A stretch of DNA of 64,000 nt from Nocardia paucivorans NBRC 100373 (GCF_000308675.1 NZ_BAGE01000053.1:237340-301339); one strand, 5' to 3'. Positions 25,309-34,695 are shown, counted from the stretch's first letter. Numbers and translations are program-made. Notes: generated by a model not told the origin, from the letters alone.

Positions 25309-26103
25309 ATGGTCGGTTTCTTCACCGCATATGGGGATCTCCTCGTGGCCGAAGAACTCGCGGTGAGTCAGTGGGCGTCGGACCAGCTGGGCGGTCACGC
25401 CATCTGCGGGCTCCTGGCCCGCGGACTCGAAACCCATTGCGCGACCGGCTTCATCCCGACACGAATGACCGTGGACCTGTTCCGACCCGTGGCCAACGCG
25501 CCACTGCGGGTATGCAGCACGATGGCCCACCGGGATGAGCGGCAGACGATCGCCGATGCCTCCATCGTGCAGAACGGGCAGCCTCGGGTCCGGGCCACGG
25601 CGGTCTTCCTCCCTACCGGCGCGATCCCACCGGGGCGGGTCTGGCAACCCGCATCGGATCTGCCCGTACCACCCCGGGGATGTGTTTCGCCGAACGGTTC
25701 ACCGCCCTTGTTCAAAAGCGGTGATCGAGAGTGGAGCCGCGACTTCGTCACGAATCAGAATGCCGACCGCAAGATCTCCTGGCACAGCCTGCCCCCGCTC
25801 GTCACGGGCGAGCCGATCACTCCGTTCCAACGCGCCGCTCTCCTCGGCGACACCACCAACCTCGTCTGCCACTGGGGATCTCGCGGCGCGGGCTATATCA
25901 ATGTCGATATGACCCTCACCCTGGCCAGGCTGCCCCGCGGATACGAACTGGGGCTGCGCGCCGACCACACCGTCGCCGCGGACGGCATCTCGATCGGCGT
26001 CGCCACCCTCTACGACCGCGACAGCGCGGTCGGCACCTGCGTGGTCACCGCCCTGGCCAACCCCCTGCGACAGATCGATTTCACCACCGTATTCGGCTCC
26101 TGA
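25309..26103 (+). CDS. Thioesterase-superfamily (hotdog) protein, TesB-like acyl-CoA thioesterase domain
   Basis: A 264-residue protein with an N-terminal hotdog half (HAICGLLARGLET, FIPTRMTVDLFRPV, RVRATAVFLP) and a C-terminal half (CHWGSRGAGYINVDMTLTLARLPRG, LRADHTVAADGISIG, ATLYDRDSAVGTCVV). This is the double-hotdog arrangement of acyl-CoA thioesterase-like proteins that hydrolyse CoA esters. Catalytic residues are not certain from sequence alone. The ATG at 25309 follows GAAGGAAAG. A TATAAG -10-like box lies about 55 bases upstream. It follows the decayed SDR gene, with which it may once have formed an operon. Confidence 0.75.
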   Translation: MVGFFTAYGDLLVAEELAVSQWASDQLGGHAICGLLARGLETHCATGFIPTRMTVDLFRPVANAPLRVCSTMAHRDERQTIADASIVQNGQPRVRATAVFLPTGAIPPGRVWQPASDLPVPPRGCVSPNGSPPLFKSGDREWSRDFVTNQNADRKISWHSLPPLVTGEPITPFQRAALLGDTTNLVCHWGSRGAGYINVDMTLTLARLPRGYELGLRADHTVAADGISIGVATLYDRDSAVGTCVVTALANPLRQIDFTTVFGS

Positions 26104-26186
26104 GAAACGGACCCACTACCGCGAAACCCTGATCGCCCACCGACGACCCGGTCGTGAACGATGAAGCGTTGCCGCCGTGGACGGTT

Positions 26187-26753
26187 TCACCGGCCGAAAG
26201 GATCACGATCCACTCCGGGTAACCATTGGTTACCGGGCTCGGTCCATCCTCGTCGCTTGACCATCTTGCGCGCATGGCGACGGTTTCGACCGATCAGGCG
26301 GTCCAGATAGAGGCGCCCGGCGAGGTGGTCGGTCTCGTGTTGTAGACAGCGGGCGAGGTAACCGGTGCCCTCCACGGACAGCGGGTTTCCCGAACCGTCC
26401 ACACCGCTCACCCTCGCCCACTCCGCTCGACCGGCGGGATAGCGCTCACCGGGAACCGACAGGCACCCTTCGAGATCGTCGGGGTCGGGCATCGTCTCGG
26501 GCAGGGGCGATGTCTCGATCACCGGGTTGATGACGCAACCCCGGGGCCGTCGGCCCGCGTCGACCAGGTCGAACACGAAGATCGCCCGCGGATCGCCGAC
26601 CTGATTGGCGGCGAGTCCGGCGCCGTGCGCGGCGGTGTTCGTCTCGTAGAGGTCCTCGATGAACGAGGCGAGCTCGTCGTCGAAAACGGTTACCGGGACG
26701 GCGGGTGCCGTCAGACGCGGGTCCCCGGCGATGAGTATCGGTCGAATAGCCAT
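26187..26753 (-). CDS. def: Peptide deformylase
   Basis: A 188-residue iron/zinc peptide deformylase, which removes the N-terminal formyl group from nascent proteins. The three motifs are intact: GAGLAANQVG (motif 1, residues 44-53), EGCLSVPGE (motif 2, cysteine ligand) and QHETDHLAG (motif 3, HExxH-like with the catalytic glutamate). The gene is divergent from a padR regulator with only 45 bases between the starts, and a palindrome in that gap would control both. It is not next to fmt, so it may be an accessory copy, but that cannot be judged from this window. Confidence 0.95.
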   Translation of the reverse strand: MAIRPILIAGDPRLTAPAVPVTVFDDELASFIEDLYETNTAAHGAGLAANQVGDPRAIFVFDLVDAGRRPRGCVINPVIETSPLPETMPDPDDLEGCLSVPGERYPAGRAEWARVSGVDGSGNPLSVEGTGYLARCLQHETDHLAGRLYLDRLIGRNRRHARKMVKRRGWTEPGNQWLPGVDRDPFGR

Positions 26754-26763
26754 ACAAAGAGGC

Positions 26764-26782
26764 TACTCATATTTGAGTACTC
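26764..26782. promoter_or_regulatory. Palindromic operator between def and padR
   Basis: TACTCA (26764-26769) and TGAGTA (26774-26779) form a perfect inverted repeat with a 4-base spacer, overlapping a second 8-bp palindrome, GAGTACTC (26775-26782). The site lies 11 bases from the def start and 17 from the padR start, so a bound regulator would affect both. Confidence 0.6.
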
Positions 26783-26798
26783 TGGTATGACTTGGTAG

Positions 26799-27341
26799 GT
26801 GAATCCCACCCGACTGTTCGTTCTCGGCGCCCTCGCCAAACACGGCCCCATGCACGGTCATCGGATTCGGCGCGACGCGCGACTGGATCGTGCGGAACTC
26901 TGGTCCCAGGTGAAGCCGGGATCGCTGTACGGCGCACTGCATCGTCTCGAAGCCGAAGGCCTGATCCGCGCCGTACGCACGGAGCAGGACGGGTCCATGC
27001 CGGCCCGGACCGTCTACGAGATCACCCCCGAAGGGGTTCGAGAACTTCGGGCACTTCGAGACGAGGCATTCACCGAATTCGAGCTCAAACCCGACCCGAT
27101 CGACCTCGCCCTCGCCATGAGCATCGACCTCGACCGCGAGCTGCTACGCGGCTATATCGAAGATCGCATCGCGGTGCTGGTGGCCCGTGAACAGCAATTC
27201 GACCACCAACTCGACCGACGCTGGCCCGACCAGAGCGTCGCCGACGATCTGATCGTGGCGCACGCCAAGATGCGCATCCGAGCCGAAATCGACTGGCACA
27301 GGAAGGTCCTCGCCGATATCGACGAGCTCGGGACGCGCTGA
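26799..27341 (+). CDS. PadR family transcriptional regulator
   Basis: A 180-residue PadR protein: winged helix at residues 1-85 (FVLGALAKHGPMHGHRIRRD, SQVKPGSLYGALHRLEAEGLI, RTVYEITPEGVRELR) and a C-terminal coiled dimerisation domain. PadR proteins are repressors that respond to small ligands and often control efflux genes. It starts at a GTG (26799). The site TACTCATATTTGAGTA just upstream is the probable autoregulatory operator. The ligand is unknown. Confidence 0.92.
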   Translation: MNPTRLFVLGALAKHGPMHGHRIRRDARLDRAELWSQVKPGSLYGALHRLEAEGLIRAVRTEQDGSMPARTVYEITPEGVRELRALRDEAFTEFELKPDPIDLALAMSIDLDRELLRGYIEDRIAVLVAREQQFDHQLDRRWPDQSVADDLIVAHAKMRIRAEIDWHRKVLADIDELGTR

Positions 27342-27364
27342 TCGCCGACGATCTATCGTCCGAA

Positions 27365-29323
27365 CTACCGGCGACCCCGGCGGCCGCGCAGGTAGTCGCT
27401 GACCACAGCGGCGCCGAGACCGTCCACGTCCGGTGCCACGACCCGGCCGCCGCTGCGCCGGGCGATCAGGTCCACGAAAGCGGCCAATCCGGAGTCCTCG
27501 CCGAGCATGAACACCGTGATGGACGCACCGAGTTTGGCCAAGGCGTCGACCTGGGCCATGGTCACCCCCAGGGTGTGTGGATGCGGTGGCCAGTCGAAGT
27601 AGGAATCACCGTTCGGTTCGAGGTGGGCCGTGGGCTGGCCGTCGGTGACGACGAGTACGACCGGCACCGCACCGGGATACCGGCGTAGATGCCGCGCGGC
27701 CAACAACAGGGCATGGTGCAGATTGGTGCCCTGTTCCCATACCGCGTCCAGAGCGGTCAGCTCGCCGATATCGACCGTTTTGGCAAGTCGACCGAAGGTG
27801 ATCACGCTCAGTTCGTCGGTGCGGTAACGGGTGCTGATGAGGTGATGCAGGGCGAGGGCGGTGCGTTTCATGGGCACCCAACGGCCGTCCTGAACCATCG
27901 ACCACGAGGTGTCCACACACAATGCGACGGCCGCCCGAGAACGCTGCTCGGTCTCCACCACCTCGACATCGGAAACATCCAGCGTAACCCGGCGATCACC
28001 CGTCGACGCCGACCGCAGCACGGCATTGCGAACGGTTCTCGACACATCCCACGGCTCCGTATCGCCGAATTGCCACGGGCGGGTGGCGCCGGTGGGTTCA
28101 CCGGCGGCGCCGGCGAGAGCGGTTTCCCGTTGTCCGCGACGGGCACGCAACTGTCCCACGATATCCCGCAGCGCCACCTCACCGAGCCGTCGTAACGCCT
28201 TGGGCGTCAGGCGCAGCGAACCGTCGGGGGCGCGCTCGAACAGGCCTTGGTGACGCAGCTCCCGTTCCAATTCGGCCAGTCCGGCCGCGTCCACGCGCGC
28301 CTCGTCGCCCAAATGGCGGGCCAGGGCATCCAGATCGATGTCCTCCATGGTGGCGCCCGGATAGGACTGCGCCAATTGTTCGGCGAGCGCGTCCAGTTCG
28401 GCGAGATCCTGGAGCGCCTGGGCACCGTCGCCGAGCCCCAGAGGATCCTCGCCCCGGAATCGGCGCGAGGAGGTCCAGTCCTCGCCGGGGCGTAATGCCC
28501 GCAGGTTGGCATCCAGCGCGGCGACCTGCTCCGCGATCCGCGGATCACCGAAGGCCTGACCGATCAGCTGGGACAGTTCCGCCCGCTGTTCGGCGGTCAT
28601 CGAGTTCATCATGCGCTGCGCGGCGGCGGCGCGGGCGGCGAGCGCATCGATCAATTCCTCGATGTCCCGCGGATTCTCCGGAAAGAACTCACCGTGTTCG
28701 GCCATGAAATCGGCGAAACGCCGGTCGGTGTCCTCGCCCCGGGCATGCGCGGCGAGGAGGTCGTTCAGATCCGACATCATCCGCCGGATCCGTTCGACAT
28801 CTTCCGGTGAGGTGTTCTGCAGGGCCTGCTTCATACCCTGGAAGCGGGAATCCAGCAGTTCCCGGCCGAGCAGACCGCGAATCCTGCGATAGTTCTCCCG
28901 ACCGGTTTCGGAACGCCAGGCGTAGTCGGCGAGTTCGTTGACGGCGGCGGCCGTACTCGACGGCAGGGCATCCAACTGCGCCTCGGCGAATCGGGCATCG
29001 TCGGACGGGTCCGGGAACAGGGCCCGGCGTTCGGCGTCCAGCGCTTCGTTCAACAGTTCCCGGACCTGTTGCAGGGTTCCGTCCAAACGGTGCCGACGAG
29101 AGATCTCCGCCCGCCGCTGCCACAGCCGGCGGGTCAGATCCTCCAGGCCACGCACCGAACTCGTGCCGCGCCGCAGCAGTTCCTGTAGCGCGGTACGCGG
29201 CGAGCTGCCCTCCATCACATCACGTCCGATATGGTCCAACGCCTCCCGCAGGTCGAGCGGGGGCGCCAGCGGATCGGGCCCATCGTGATAGGGGCCGTAG
29301 GAGTAGCGATCGGGTGATGTCAT
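27365..29323 (-). CDS. VWA domain protein, partner of MoxR-type ATPase (Rv0959-like)
   Basis: A 652-residue protein whose first 400 residues are helical, Arg/Glu/Leu-rich and unlike any enzyme I know. The C-terminal VWA domain (about 445-640) has an intact metal site, CVDTSWSM (DxSxS), with later VVLVVTDGQPTAH. It resembles mycobacterial Rv0959 in arrangement and position after a MoxR-like ATPase. Pairs of MoxR and VWA proteins work as metal-dependent chaperones that insert cofactors or remodel complexes; the client here is unknown. The stop is followed by the convergent padR end. Confidence 0.85.
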   Translation of the reverse strand: MTSPDRYSYGPYHDGPDPLAPPLDLREALDHIGRDVMEGSSPRTALQELLRRGTSSVRGLEDLTRRLWQRRAEISRRHRLDGTLQQVRELLNEALDAERRALFPDPSDDARFAEAQLDALPSSTAAAVNELADYAWRSETGRENYRRIRGLLGRELLDSRFQGMKQALQNTSPEDVERIRRMMSDLNDLLAAHARGEDTDRRFADFMAEHGEFFPENPRDIEELIDALAARAAAAQRMMNSMTAEQRAELSQLIGQAFGDPRIAEQVAALDANLRALRPGEDWTSSRRFRGEDPLGLGDGAQALQDLAELDALAEQLAQSYPGATMEDIDLDALARHLGDEARVDAAGLAELERELRHQGLFERAPDGSLRLTPKALRRLGEVALRDIVGQLRARRGQRETALAGAAGEPTGATRPWQFGDTEPWDVSRTVRNAVLRSASTGDRRVTLDVSDVEVVETEQRSRAAVALCVDTSWSMVQDGRWVPMKRTALALHHLISTRYRTDELSVITFGRLAKTVDIGELTALDAVWEQGTNLHHALLLAARHLRRYPGAVPVVLVVTDGQPTAHLEPNGDSYFDWPPHPHTLGVTMAQVDALAKLGASITVFMLGEDSGLAAFVDLIARRSGGRVVAPDVDGLGAAVVSDYLRGRRGRR

Positions 29324-29343
29324 CGAATCTTCCGCTCGGGCAA

Positions 29344-30738
29344 TTATTTTCCGTATACCGCGGAGCCGTCGGCGGAGTCCTTGGCGATCTGTCGGGCCAG
29401 GTACAGGGACTCGAGGGCGAATTCGACGGCGGCAGCGATTCGGGCGGGTGGGTCGGCGGCATCCACCCCGAGCCGGGCCGCGACCTCGTGCAGGATCGGC
29501 AGTTCGGGCAGAGCGGACAGCACCTCCTCACCGGTCACCCGTTCCCCGGTGGTGACCAGACTGCCGTGGGCCACCGCCTCCGCCAACGGCCGAAGGTTCA
29601 GACCACCGAGGCGCTCGCGCGCGGTCTCGGAGAACGAACGTCGCAGCAGGTGCACGAGATGTTCCTGTTCCCGCCCCTCCTCGCCGTGCTCGAACTCCAG
29701 TTTGCCGCGCAGGACCGGCGCCACGGCCTCCAGGTCGATGGGGCGGGCGACGGCGGGGTGTTCCCCGGTGATCGCCGAGCGGCGACGGGCGGCGGCGGCC
29801 ACGGTTTCCGCGGCGGCGACCGCGAACCGGGCCGATACACCGGAACGCTGGTCGATGGCGTCCGAGTCGCGCAGATGCCGCACGAACCGGGCGAGTACCT
29901 CGATCAGCGGGTCGCCCACCTCCGCCACCAGTTCGGCCTCCTGCCGCACCAACCTCATCTCGGCCTCGACGGTCAGCGGGTAGTGGGTGCGGACCTCGGC
30001 GCCGAACCGGTCCTTCAGCGGGGTGATGATCCGGCCGCGGTTGGTGTAATCCTCGGGGTTGGCGGTGGCGACCAGCAGAACATCCAACGGCAGCCGCAGG
30101 GTGTAGCCGCGGACCTGGATATCGCGTTCCTCCATCACATTGAGCAACGCCACCTGAATGCGTTCGGCCAGGTCGGGTAGCTCGTTGATGGCGACGATAC
30201 CGCGGTGGGCGCGCGGCACCAGACCGAAGTGGATGGTTTCCGGGTCGCCGAGACTGCGTCCCTCGGCCACTTTGACCGGGTCGACATCACCGATGAGGTC
30301 GCCGACGGAGGTGTCCGGAGTGGCGAGTTTCTCGGCGTAACGTTCGGAGCGGTGCCGCCAGGCCACGGGTAGGGCATCGCCCAGTTCCGCGGCCAGCCGA
30401 ATACCGGCGGGGCTGATGGGGGCCAAGGGATGCTCCCCCAGTTCGGTGGCCGCGATCACGGGGGTCCACTCGTCGAGCAGGCCCACCAGGGTGCGCAACA
30501 ACCGGGTTTTGCCCTGGCCGCGTTCGCCCAGCAGGACGATATCGTGGCCCGCGAGCAGCGCGCGTTCCAACTGCGGCAGGACGGTCCGGTCGAAGCCGAC
30601 GATACCGGGCCACGGGTCCTCGCCGGCCCCGAGCCGGGCCAGCAGATTCTCCCGAATCTCGGTCTTCACGTCACGCGGCAGATATCCCGCCGCACGCAAC
30701 TCGCCCGCGGTGGTGGGCAGGTGTTCCGGAGCAATCAC
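29344..30738 (-). CDS. MoxR/magnesium-chelatase-like AAA+ ATPase (Rv0958-like)
   Basis: A 464-residue AAA+ ATPase. The Walker A loop is LLGERGQGKTRLL, Walker B is GIVAINELPDL (Asn-Glu in place of Asp-Glu), sensor 1 is LLVATANPEDYTNRGRI, and the arginine finger region is TPLKDRFGAEVRTHYP. The N-terminus (TTAGELRAAGYLPRDVKTEIRENLL) resembles Rv0958. A GTG at 30738 begins the conserved part; AAGGG lies very close to it, so a start further upstream is possible. The gap to the VWA gene is 20 bases, so the two are co-transcribed. Confidence 0.88.
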   Translation of the reverse strand: MIAPEHLPTTAGELRAAGYLPRDVKTEIRENLLARLGAGEDPWPGIVGFDRTVLPQLERALLAGHDIVLLGERGQGKTRLLRTLVGLLDEWTPVIAATELGEHPLAPISPAGIRLAAELGDALPVAWRHRSERYAEKLATPDTSVGDLIGDVDPVKVAEGRSLGDPETIHFGLVPRAHRGIVAINELPDLAERIQVALLNVMEERDIQVRGYTLRLPLDVLLVATANPEDYTNRGRIITPLKDRFGAEVRTHYPLTVEAEMRLVRQEAELVAEVGDPLIEVLARFVRHLRDSDAIDQRSGVSARFAVAAAETVAAAARRRSAITGEHPAVARPIDLEAVAPVLRGKLEFEHGEEGREQEHLVHLLRRSFSETARERLGGLNLRPLAEAVAHGSLVTTGERVTGEEVLSALPELPILHEVAARLGVDAADPPARIAAAVEFALESLYLARQIAKDSADGSAVYGK

Positions 30739-30805
30739 CCCTTCGACGCTACGACGATCCGGCGATCCCGTCGACAGAAAGTAACGCGCTGGACACACAG
30801 TCCGG

Positions 30806-31045
30806 TCATCCGGCGTCCTCCAGCAGCCGGCGCGGCGCGGCCTGTTGCCACGAGTCGACGACGATCGCTTCCAGTTCGTCCCGGTCCACGATCGGGCAGC
30901 GAACCGCCATCGAGGTCTCGTCCTCCGGAAGTGTCAGGAACAGTTTGCCCGCGACCCGGAATGTCGGCATTCCCCAGGTGAACTGTTCGGTCGTCTCCGG
31001 TAAGGACAGGGCATAGCTGCGGACATCGTCCCCGGTGGCACTCAT
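30806..31045 (-). CDS. Shortened MmcQ/YjbR family protein
   Basis: A 79-residue protein that begins like MmcQ/YjbR proteins (DDVRSYALSLPETTEQFTWGMPTFRVAGKLFLTL) and ends with their final helix (LEAIVVDSWQQAAPRRLLEDAG). About 30 residues that normally lie between, including the HxxGxPYVLVRL strand, are missing, so it looks internally deleted while staying in frame. Its function was never clear in the family (DNA-binding-like fold). It lies 67 bases upstream of the MoxR gene on the same strand. Confidence 0.7.
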   Translation of the reverse strand: MSATGDDVRSYALSLPETTEQFTWGMPTFRVAGKLFLTLPEDETSMAVRCPIVDRDELEAIVVDSWQQAAPRRLLEDAG

Positions 31046-31304
31046 ACGGCGGATCCTCGCATGCACCACCGACATACCCGAACCTCCGCCATATCCGCTC
31101 CACCGACCACGCTGATCGCACACACCGTGGCGGTCATCCGGGCGGACGACACCGGATCGTCGAAAGACGTGGATGTGCCGGTAGATCCGACCGGGCCGTG
31201 GTCACCCGAGCAGGCGACGGCCGCACTCGAAACCTTGTCCAATGCGATCGCACCGAAATCGTTGGAGCAGCCGTCGACGTGGTGGCCGCGGTGCCGGGTG
31301 CGCC

Positions 31305-32834
31305 TCAGACCATGGTGGGGGCGCAGCGGCCGGTCCATCGATCGAGCGCCCGCACCCACTCGTTTCCGCCCCGGTCGGCGGCGCTCGGCCCGGCCCAGGC
31401 GATATAGCCGTCGGGTCGGATCAGCAGCGCGGGACCGTTGTCGAGCCGTTCGACCTGCCGTAGACCGGCGGTGACGGGTCCGGTGGCCACGGGGCCGCCG
31501 TGTTCGCGGGCCAGAACGAACCCGGGGGTGCGCTGCAACTCGGTCAATCGGCCCTCACGGAGCGGCACCTCGGTGGCCCGGGTGCCGACGAGGCGGTGCT
31601 GTCCCGCCGAACGCGGATAACGCAGTTCGGTCCCTGCGAAGCTGCCGACCACCCGATCCCGAACAAGGGGAAAGCGCAGGAATGGTGGTACGACGAGATC
31701 GCGCAGCGCCCGGGCGATCGGCGGGTGTATCAGGATGCTGCGCATCATCAGTCCGGACTGCCGGATCACCCGTCGGCCGATGGGATGCCGCTCGGCATGG
31801 TAGGTATCGAGTACCGCGTCGTCGGCGCCGCCGAGCACGGCGTCGAGCTTCCAGCTCAGGTTCGCGGCGTCCTGGATGCCCGTGTTCATCCCCTGCCCAC
31901 CCATCGGAGAATGCACATGGGCGGCGTCGCCGGCCAGGAACACCCGTCCCCTGCGGTAGTGCGCGACCTGACGTTCGTCGCAGTGGAACCGAGAGCACCA
32001 ACCGATGTCGACGACACCGACATCGCGTTTCATGGCCCGAGTGAGCACCTCGACCACCTCGTCGCGGCGCACCGGAACATCGTCGGCGACCTGGTGCCGG
32101 CGATCCCAGGTCATCGCCCGGTACCAGGACCCGTGGGCGCCGCGACGGTTGTAGGGCACGAGGAACCCGATATCGCGTGCGGTGCTGCCGAGGACCGGAC
32201 CGGCGTCGGTGGGACCGTCGGTGAGCTCGACGTCGGCGAGGACGACCGAGGACAATACGGACCGGCCCGGGAACGGCTCGCCCACCAAACGCCGGACCGT
32301 GCTGTGGGCGCCGTCGGCACCGACCACATACGAGGCGCGCCACGTGCTGCGTTCACCGGGGTCGGTGGAACCCTTCGGTTGCGCGGTCAAGGTCACGCCG
32401 TCACCGTCCTGGGTGAGATCCACGACCTCGACCCCACGGACGACGATGGCGCCCTGGGCCTCGGCATAGCGACCGAGGAGCCGGTCGACATTGTCCTGGG
32501 GGGTGACGAGCGCATAGCGGTAACGGGAGCGCAGATGGTCGAGGTCGATACGAGCTCCGCCGAACAGGTTCACCGTCGTCATGGGGTGGCCGAGCGCGAG
32601 CAGTTCGTCGGCCGATCCCCGGGCCTCGAGGACCTCCAGTGTCCGGGCCATGGTGACGAATGCCCGGCTGTGCGGGTTGACCTCCGGCCATCGCTCCAGA
32701 ACGGTCACGGACCGACCGCATCGGGCCAGATCCCCGGCGACGGTCATACCCGTGGGTCCACCGCCCACGACCACGACATCGGCCCGATGTCCCGCGGATG
32801 CGCCTCGATCGTTCGACAGCACATCATCCGTCAT
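31305..32834 (-). CDS. FAD-dependent aromatic hydroxylase (PheA/TfdB/MhpA-like)
   Basis: A 509-residue group A flavin monooxygenase. The FAD motif GGGPTGMTVAGDLA is at residues 24-37, the DG motif is VVGADGAHSTVRRLVG, and the GD motif is RVFLAGDAAHVHSPMGGQGMN. The C-terminal thioredoxin-like segment ends GPALLIRPDGYIAW. It should hydroxylate an aromatic or polyketide-like substrate with NAD(P)H and O2. The ATG at 32834 has GGAGGTGA upstream and fits the family N-terminus better than the earlier in-frame ATG. No pathway genes flank it, so the substrate is unknown. Confidence 0.9.
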   Translation of the reverse strand: MTDDVLSNDRGASAGHRADVVVVGGGPTGMTVAGDLARCGRSVTVLERWPEVNPHSRAFVTMARTLEVLEARGSADELLALGHPMTTVNLFGGARIDLDHLRSRYRYALVTPQDNVDRLLGRYAEAQGAIVVRGVEVVDLTQDGDGVTLTAQPKGSTDPGERSTWRASYVVGADGAHSTVRRLVGEPFPGRSVLSSVVLADVELTDGPTDAGPVLGSTARDIGFLVPYNRRGAHGSWYRAMTWDRRHQVADDVPVRRDEVVEVLTRAMKRDVGVVDIGWCSRFHCDERQVAHYRRGRVFLAGDAAHVHSPMGGQGMNTGIQDAANLSWKLDAVLGGADDAVLDTYHAERHPIGRRVIRQSGLMMRSILIHPPIARALRDLVVPPFLRFPLVRDRVVGSFAGTELRYPRSAGQHRLVGTRATEVPLREGRLTELQRTPGFVLAREHGGPVATGPVTAGLRQVERLDNGPALLIRPDGYIAWAGPSAADRGGNEWVRALDRWTGRCAPTMV

Positions 32835-33113
32835 GGTCCTCACCTCCGGCGCTCGATCGGTCACCGGTGGACGAATTCGACCCTAGCGAGCCCCCGACAG
32901 CACGGTCAATCGTGCAACCCGAAACCGGGTCGGGACGCACACTCCCCTCGGCGCCGCCCCGAACCTGTGCGGCGAAGATCGTAGATCACCCGGGGACGTG
33001 GACGGGTACCCGGAATTTCGCCTATCTGATCCGCCCGTTCGAGCGATGCTCTCTCCACCCGTGCTCGGCAGACGAGGCGCGATCGTCGCGCCGGCGGTTC
33101 GGGACCGGACCGC

Positions 33114-33719
33114 TCATTTCGGCTCGACGATGAAATAGGTATCCGCTGATCGCTCACTGGCAAGACCGACGGCTTGAACCCGGATCGACCCCCCTTTGTC
33201 GTACACACTGTTGTAGCCGTTGGGAATGGTTACCTCTATGCCGAAGGAACCATCGGGGGTAACGGTGGCTTCGCGTAGCACCTCACTGAGAATGGACCCG
33301 GGCGCCCAGGTGATCCGCACCCGTTCACCGGGTCTGAAGCCCGTGCCGTGAACGGTGATGCGACTCTCGGGCACACCGCTGTCGGGATCCATGATGATCA
33401 CGGGTTTGTCGGATGAGGGCTTGACGGACGACGAAACCGTCGTCGAACCGGAGGACGACGGAACTGTCGTCGCTGTGCTCTCCACAGAGACCGGGGCAGC
33501 GGTCGAGATGGTGGAAGACGATACGGTCGACGGTGGTGGTGCGCCGGTCGAGTTCGTCGAACACTGCGCGACAGAGGTCAGAATGGTGATGGGAATGGCC
33601 ACAACCGCCGCGATACCCCCGAGGATCGTCCAACGTTCGACGTTCGAGCGGCCCCCACGTTCGGATCCCCCACTCATTCCACCCCGCCTGTCATTCGATT
33701 GATCTCCCTCCGTACCCAT
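33114..33719 (-). CDS. Membrane-anchored protein with Ser/Thr linker and Ig-like extracellular domain
   Basis: A 201-residue type II membrane protein. A charged N-terminus (about 1-28) is followed by one transmembrane helix (TILGGIAAVVAIPITILTSV), then a roughly 60-residue Ser/Thr/Val-rich linker, then a beta-rich domain. The domain contains DPDSGVPESRITVHGTGFRPGE, a typical IPT/Ig-like opening, and ends with VQAVGLASERSADTYFIV. It is probably a cell-surface protein of unknown partner. The ATG at 33719 has GGAGG three bases upstream, which is unusually close; an ATG 45 bases further in is an alternative. Confidence 0.75.
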   Translation of the reverse strand: MGTEGDQSNDRRGGMSGGSERGGRSNVERWTILGGIAAVVAIPITILTSVAQCSTNSTGAPPPSTVSSSTISTAAPVSVESTATTVPSSSGSTTVSSSVKPSSDKPVIIMDPDSGVPESRITVHGTGFRPGERVRITWAPGSILSEVLREATVTPDGSFGIEVTIPNGYNSVYDKGGSIRVQAVGLASERSADTYFIVEPK

Positions 33720-33848
33720 CGGCCTCCGATATGATTCGAGCGGCCGTGGTTCGTACACATTGCCACACAATGCCTTTCGCCGGTGTTTGTTCGCCGACTC
33801 GTGATCGAAATAATCGATCACACAACCGCCACGGAGAACGGGCAGGAC

Positions 33849-34420
33849 TCAGCGCCGCGCGGCGTCCGATGACAGCCGCCGCATCGCCGATGGAACAGTC
33901 TCGTCGTCGATTTCGTGGCCTCCCGGACGAATCGGGCGACGGGTCGCCGACAGGGGGCGGGCGGATCCTCCGCATCGCACGGCGACGATTTCCGCGCCGA
34001 TGGCGACGGCGGTTTCCTCCGGACTCCGCCCGCCCAGTTCCAGGCCGATCGGCAAATGCAGCCGGGCGAGTTCCGTTTCGGTGAGCCCGACCTGCCGCAG
34101 TCGGGCGCGGCGTTCACGGTCGACCCGACGTGCTCCCATTGCCCCGACGTAGGCGACGGGCAACCGCAAGGCGTCGGTGAGGACGGGAATATCGAATTTC
34201 GGATCGTGGGTGAGTACACAGATCACCGTGCGGGCATCGACCGGGGTGCTCCGTAGGTATCGATGCGGCCAGTCGACGACCACCTCGTCCGCGTCGGGAG
34301 CGCGGTCGCGGTCGGCGAAGACCGCGCAGGCGCGCTGCCGCGGACACCGATCACCGTGGCGAGCGTGTATCAGACGTATTCAGCGTGCCGACGCAAGAGG
34401 TGCGTCGCAAGTTCGCGCAT
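33849..34420 (-). pseudogene. Decayed xdhC (xanthine dehydrogenase accessory factor)
   Basis: The frame opens MRELATHLLRRHAEYV and then meets an in-frame TGA, after which the same frame continues YTLATVIGVRGSAPAR, the conserved start of XdhC. The middle of the protein, with the SVSGGCVEG segment, is deleted. After a frame change the C-terminal half resumes with ADEVVVDWPHRYL, VICVLTHDPKFDIPVL, YVGAMGARR and LHLPIGLELGGRSPEETAVAI, and it is intact. XdhC delivers sulfurated molybdenum cofactor to xanthine dehydrogenase; no xdhA/B genes are in this window. Confidence 0.82.
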
Positions 34421-34695
34421 GGTCGACTCTCTCGGTAGGGCGGCCGCATCCGGTCCCGAGCACCGACGCCCTCGACACCGCTACCGAGACCCCTGCCGCG
34501 GCGGAACCCGCTCCCGAGGTGTCCGCGACGCGGCCCCGGCGACCCGCCGAACCGATCGACCGTTGCGGGCTGCCGGGGTCGGCGACGATCGCAGGATCGT
34601 CGTGGTGGTCGGCGGGCTGCTGCCGGCGCTCGTGGCGTTCCTCGCCCTCCGTCGCCGCCGTTGATCGTTTCGTTCGATTTCGGTACCGCCTTCGG

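Noticed and set aside
31061..31304. A plus-strand frame containing DVPVDPTGPWSPEQATAALE
   Set aside because: It looks protein-like, but I could not match it to a family or find a start with a ribosome-binding site; it may be a remnant, and support is too weak to call.
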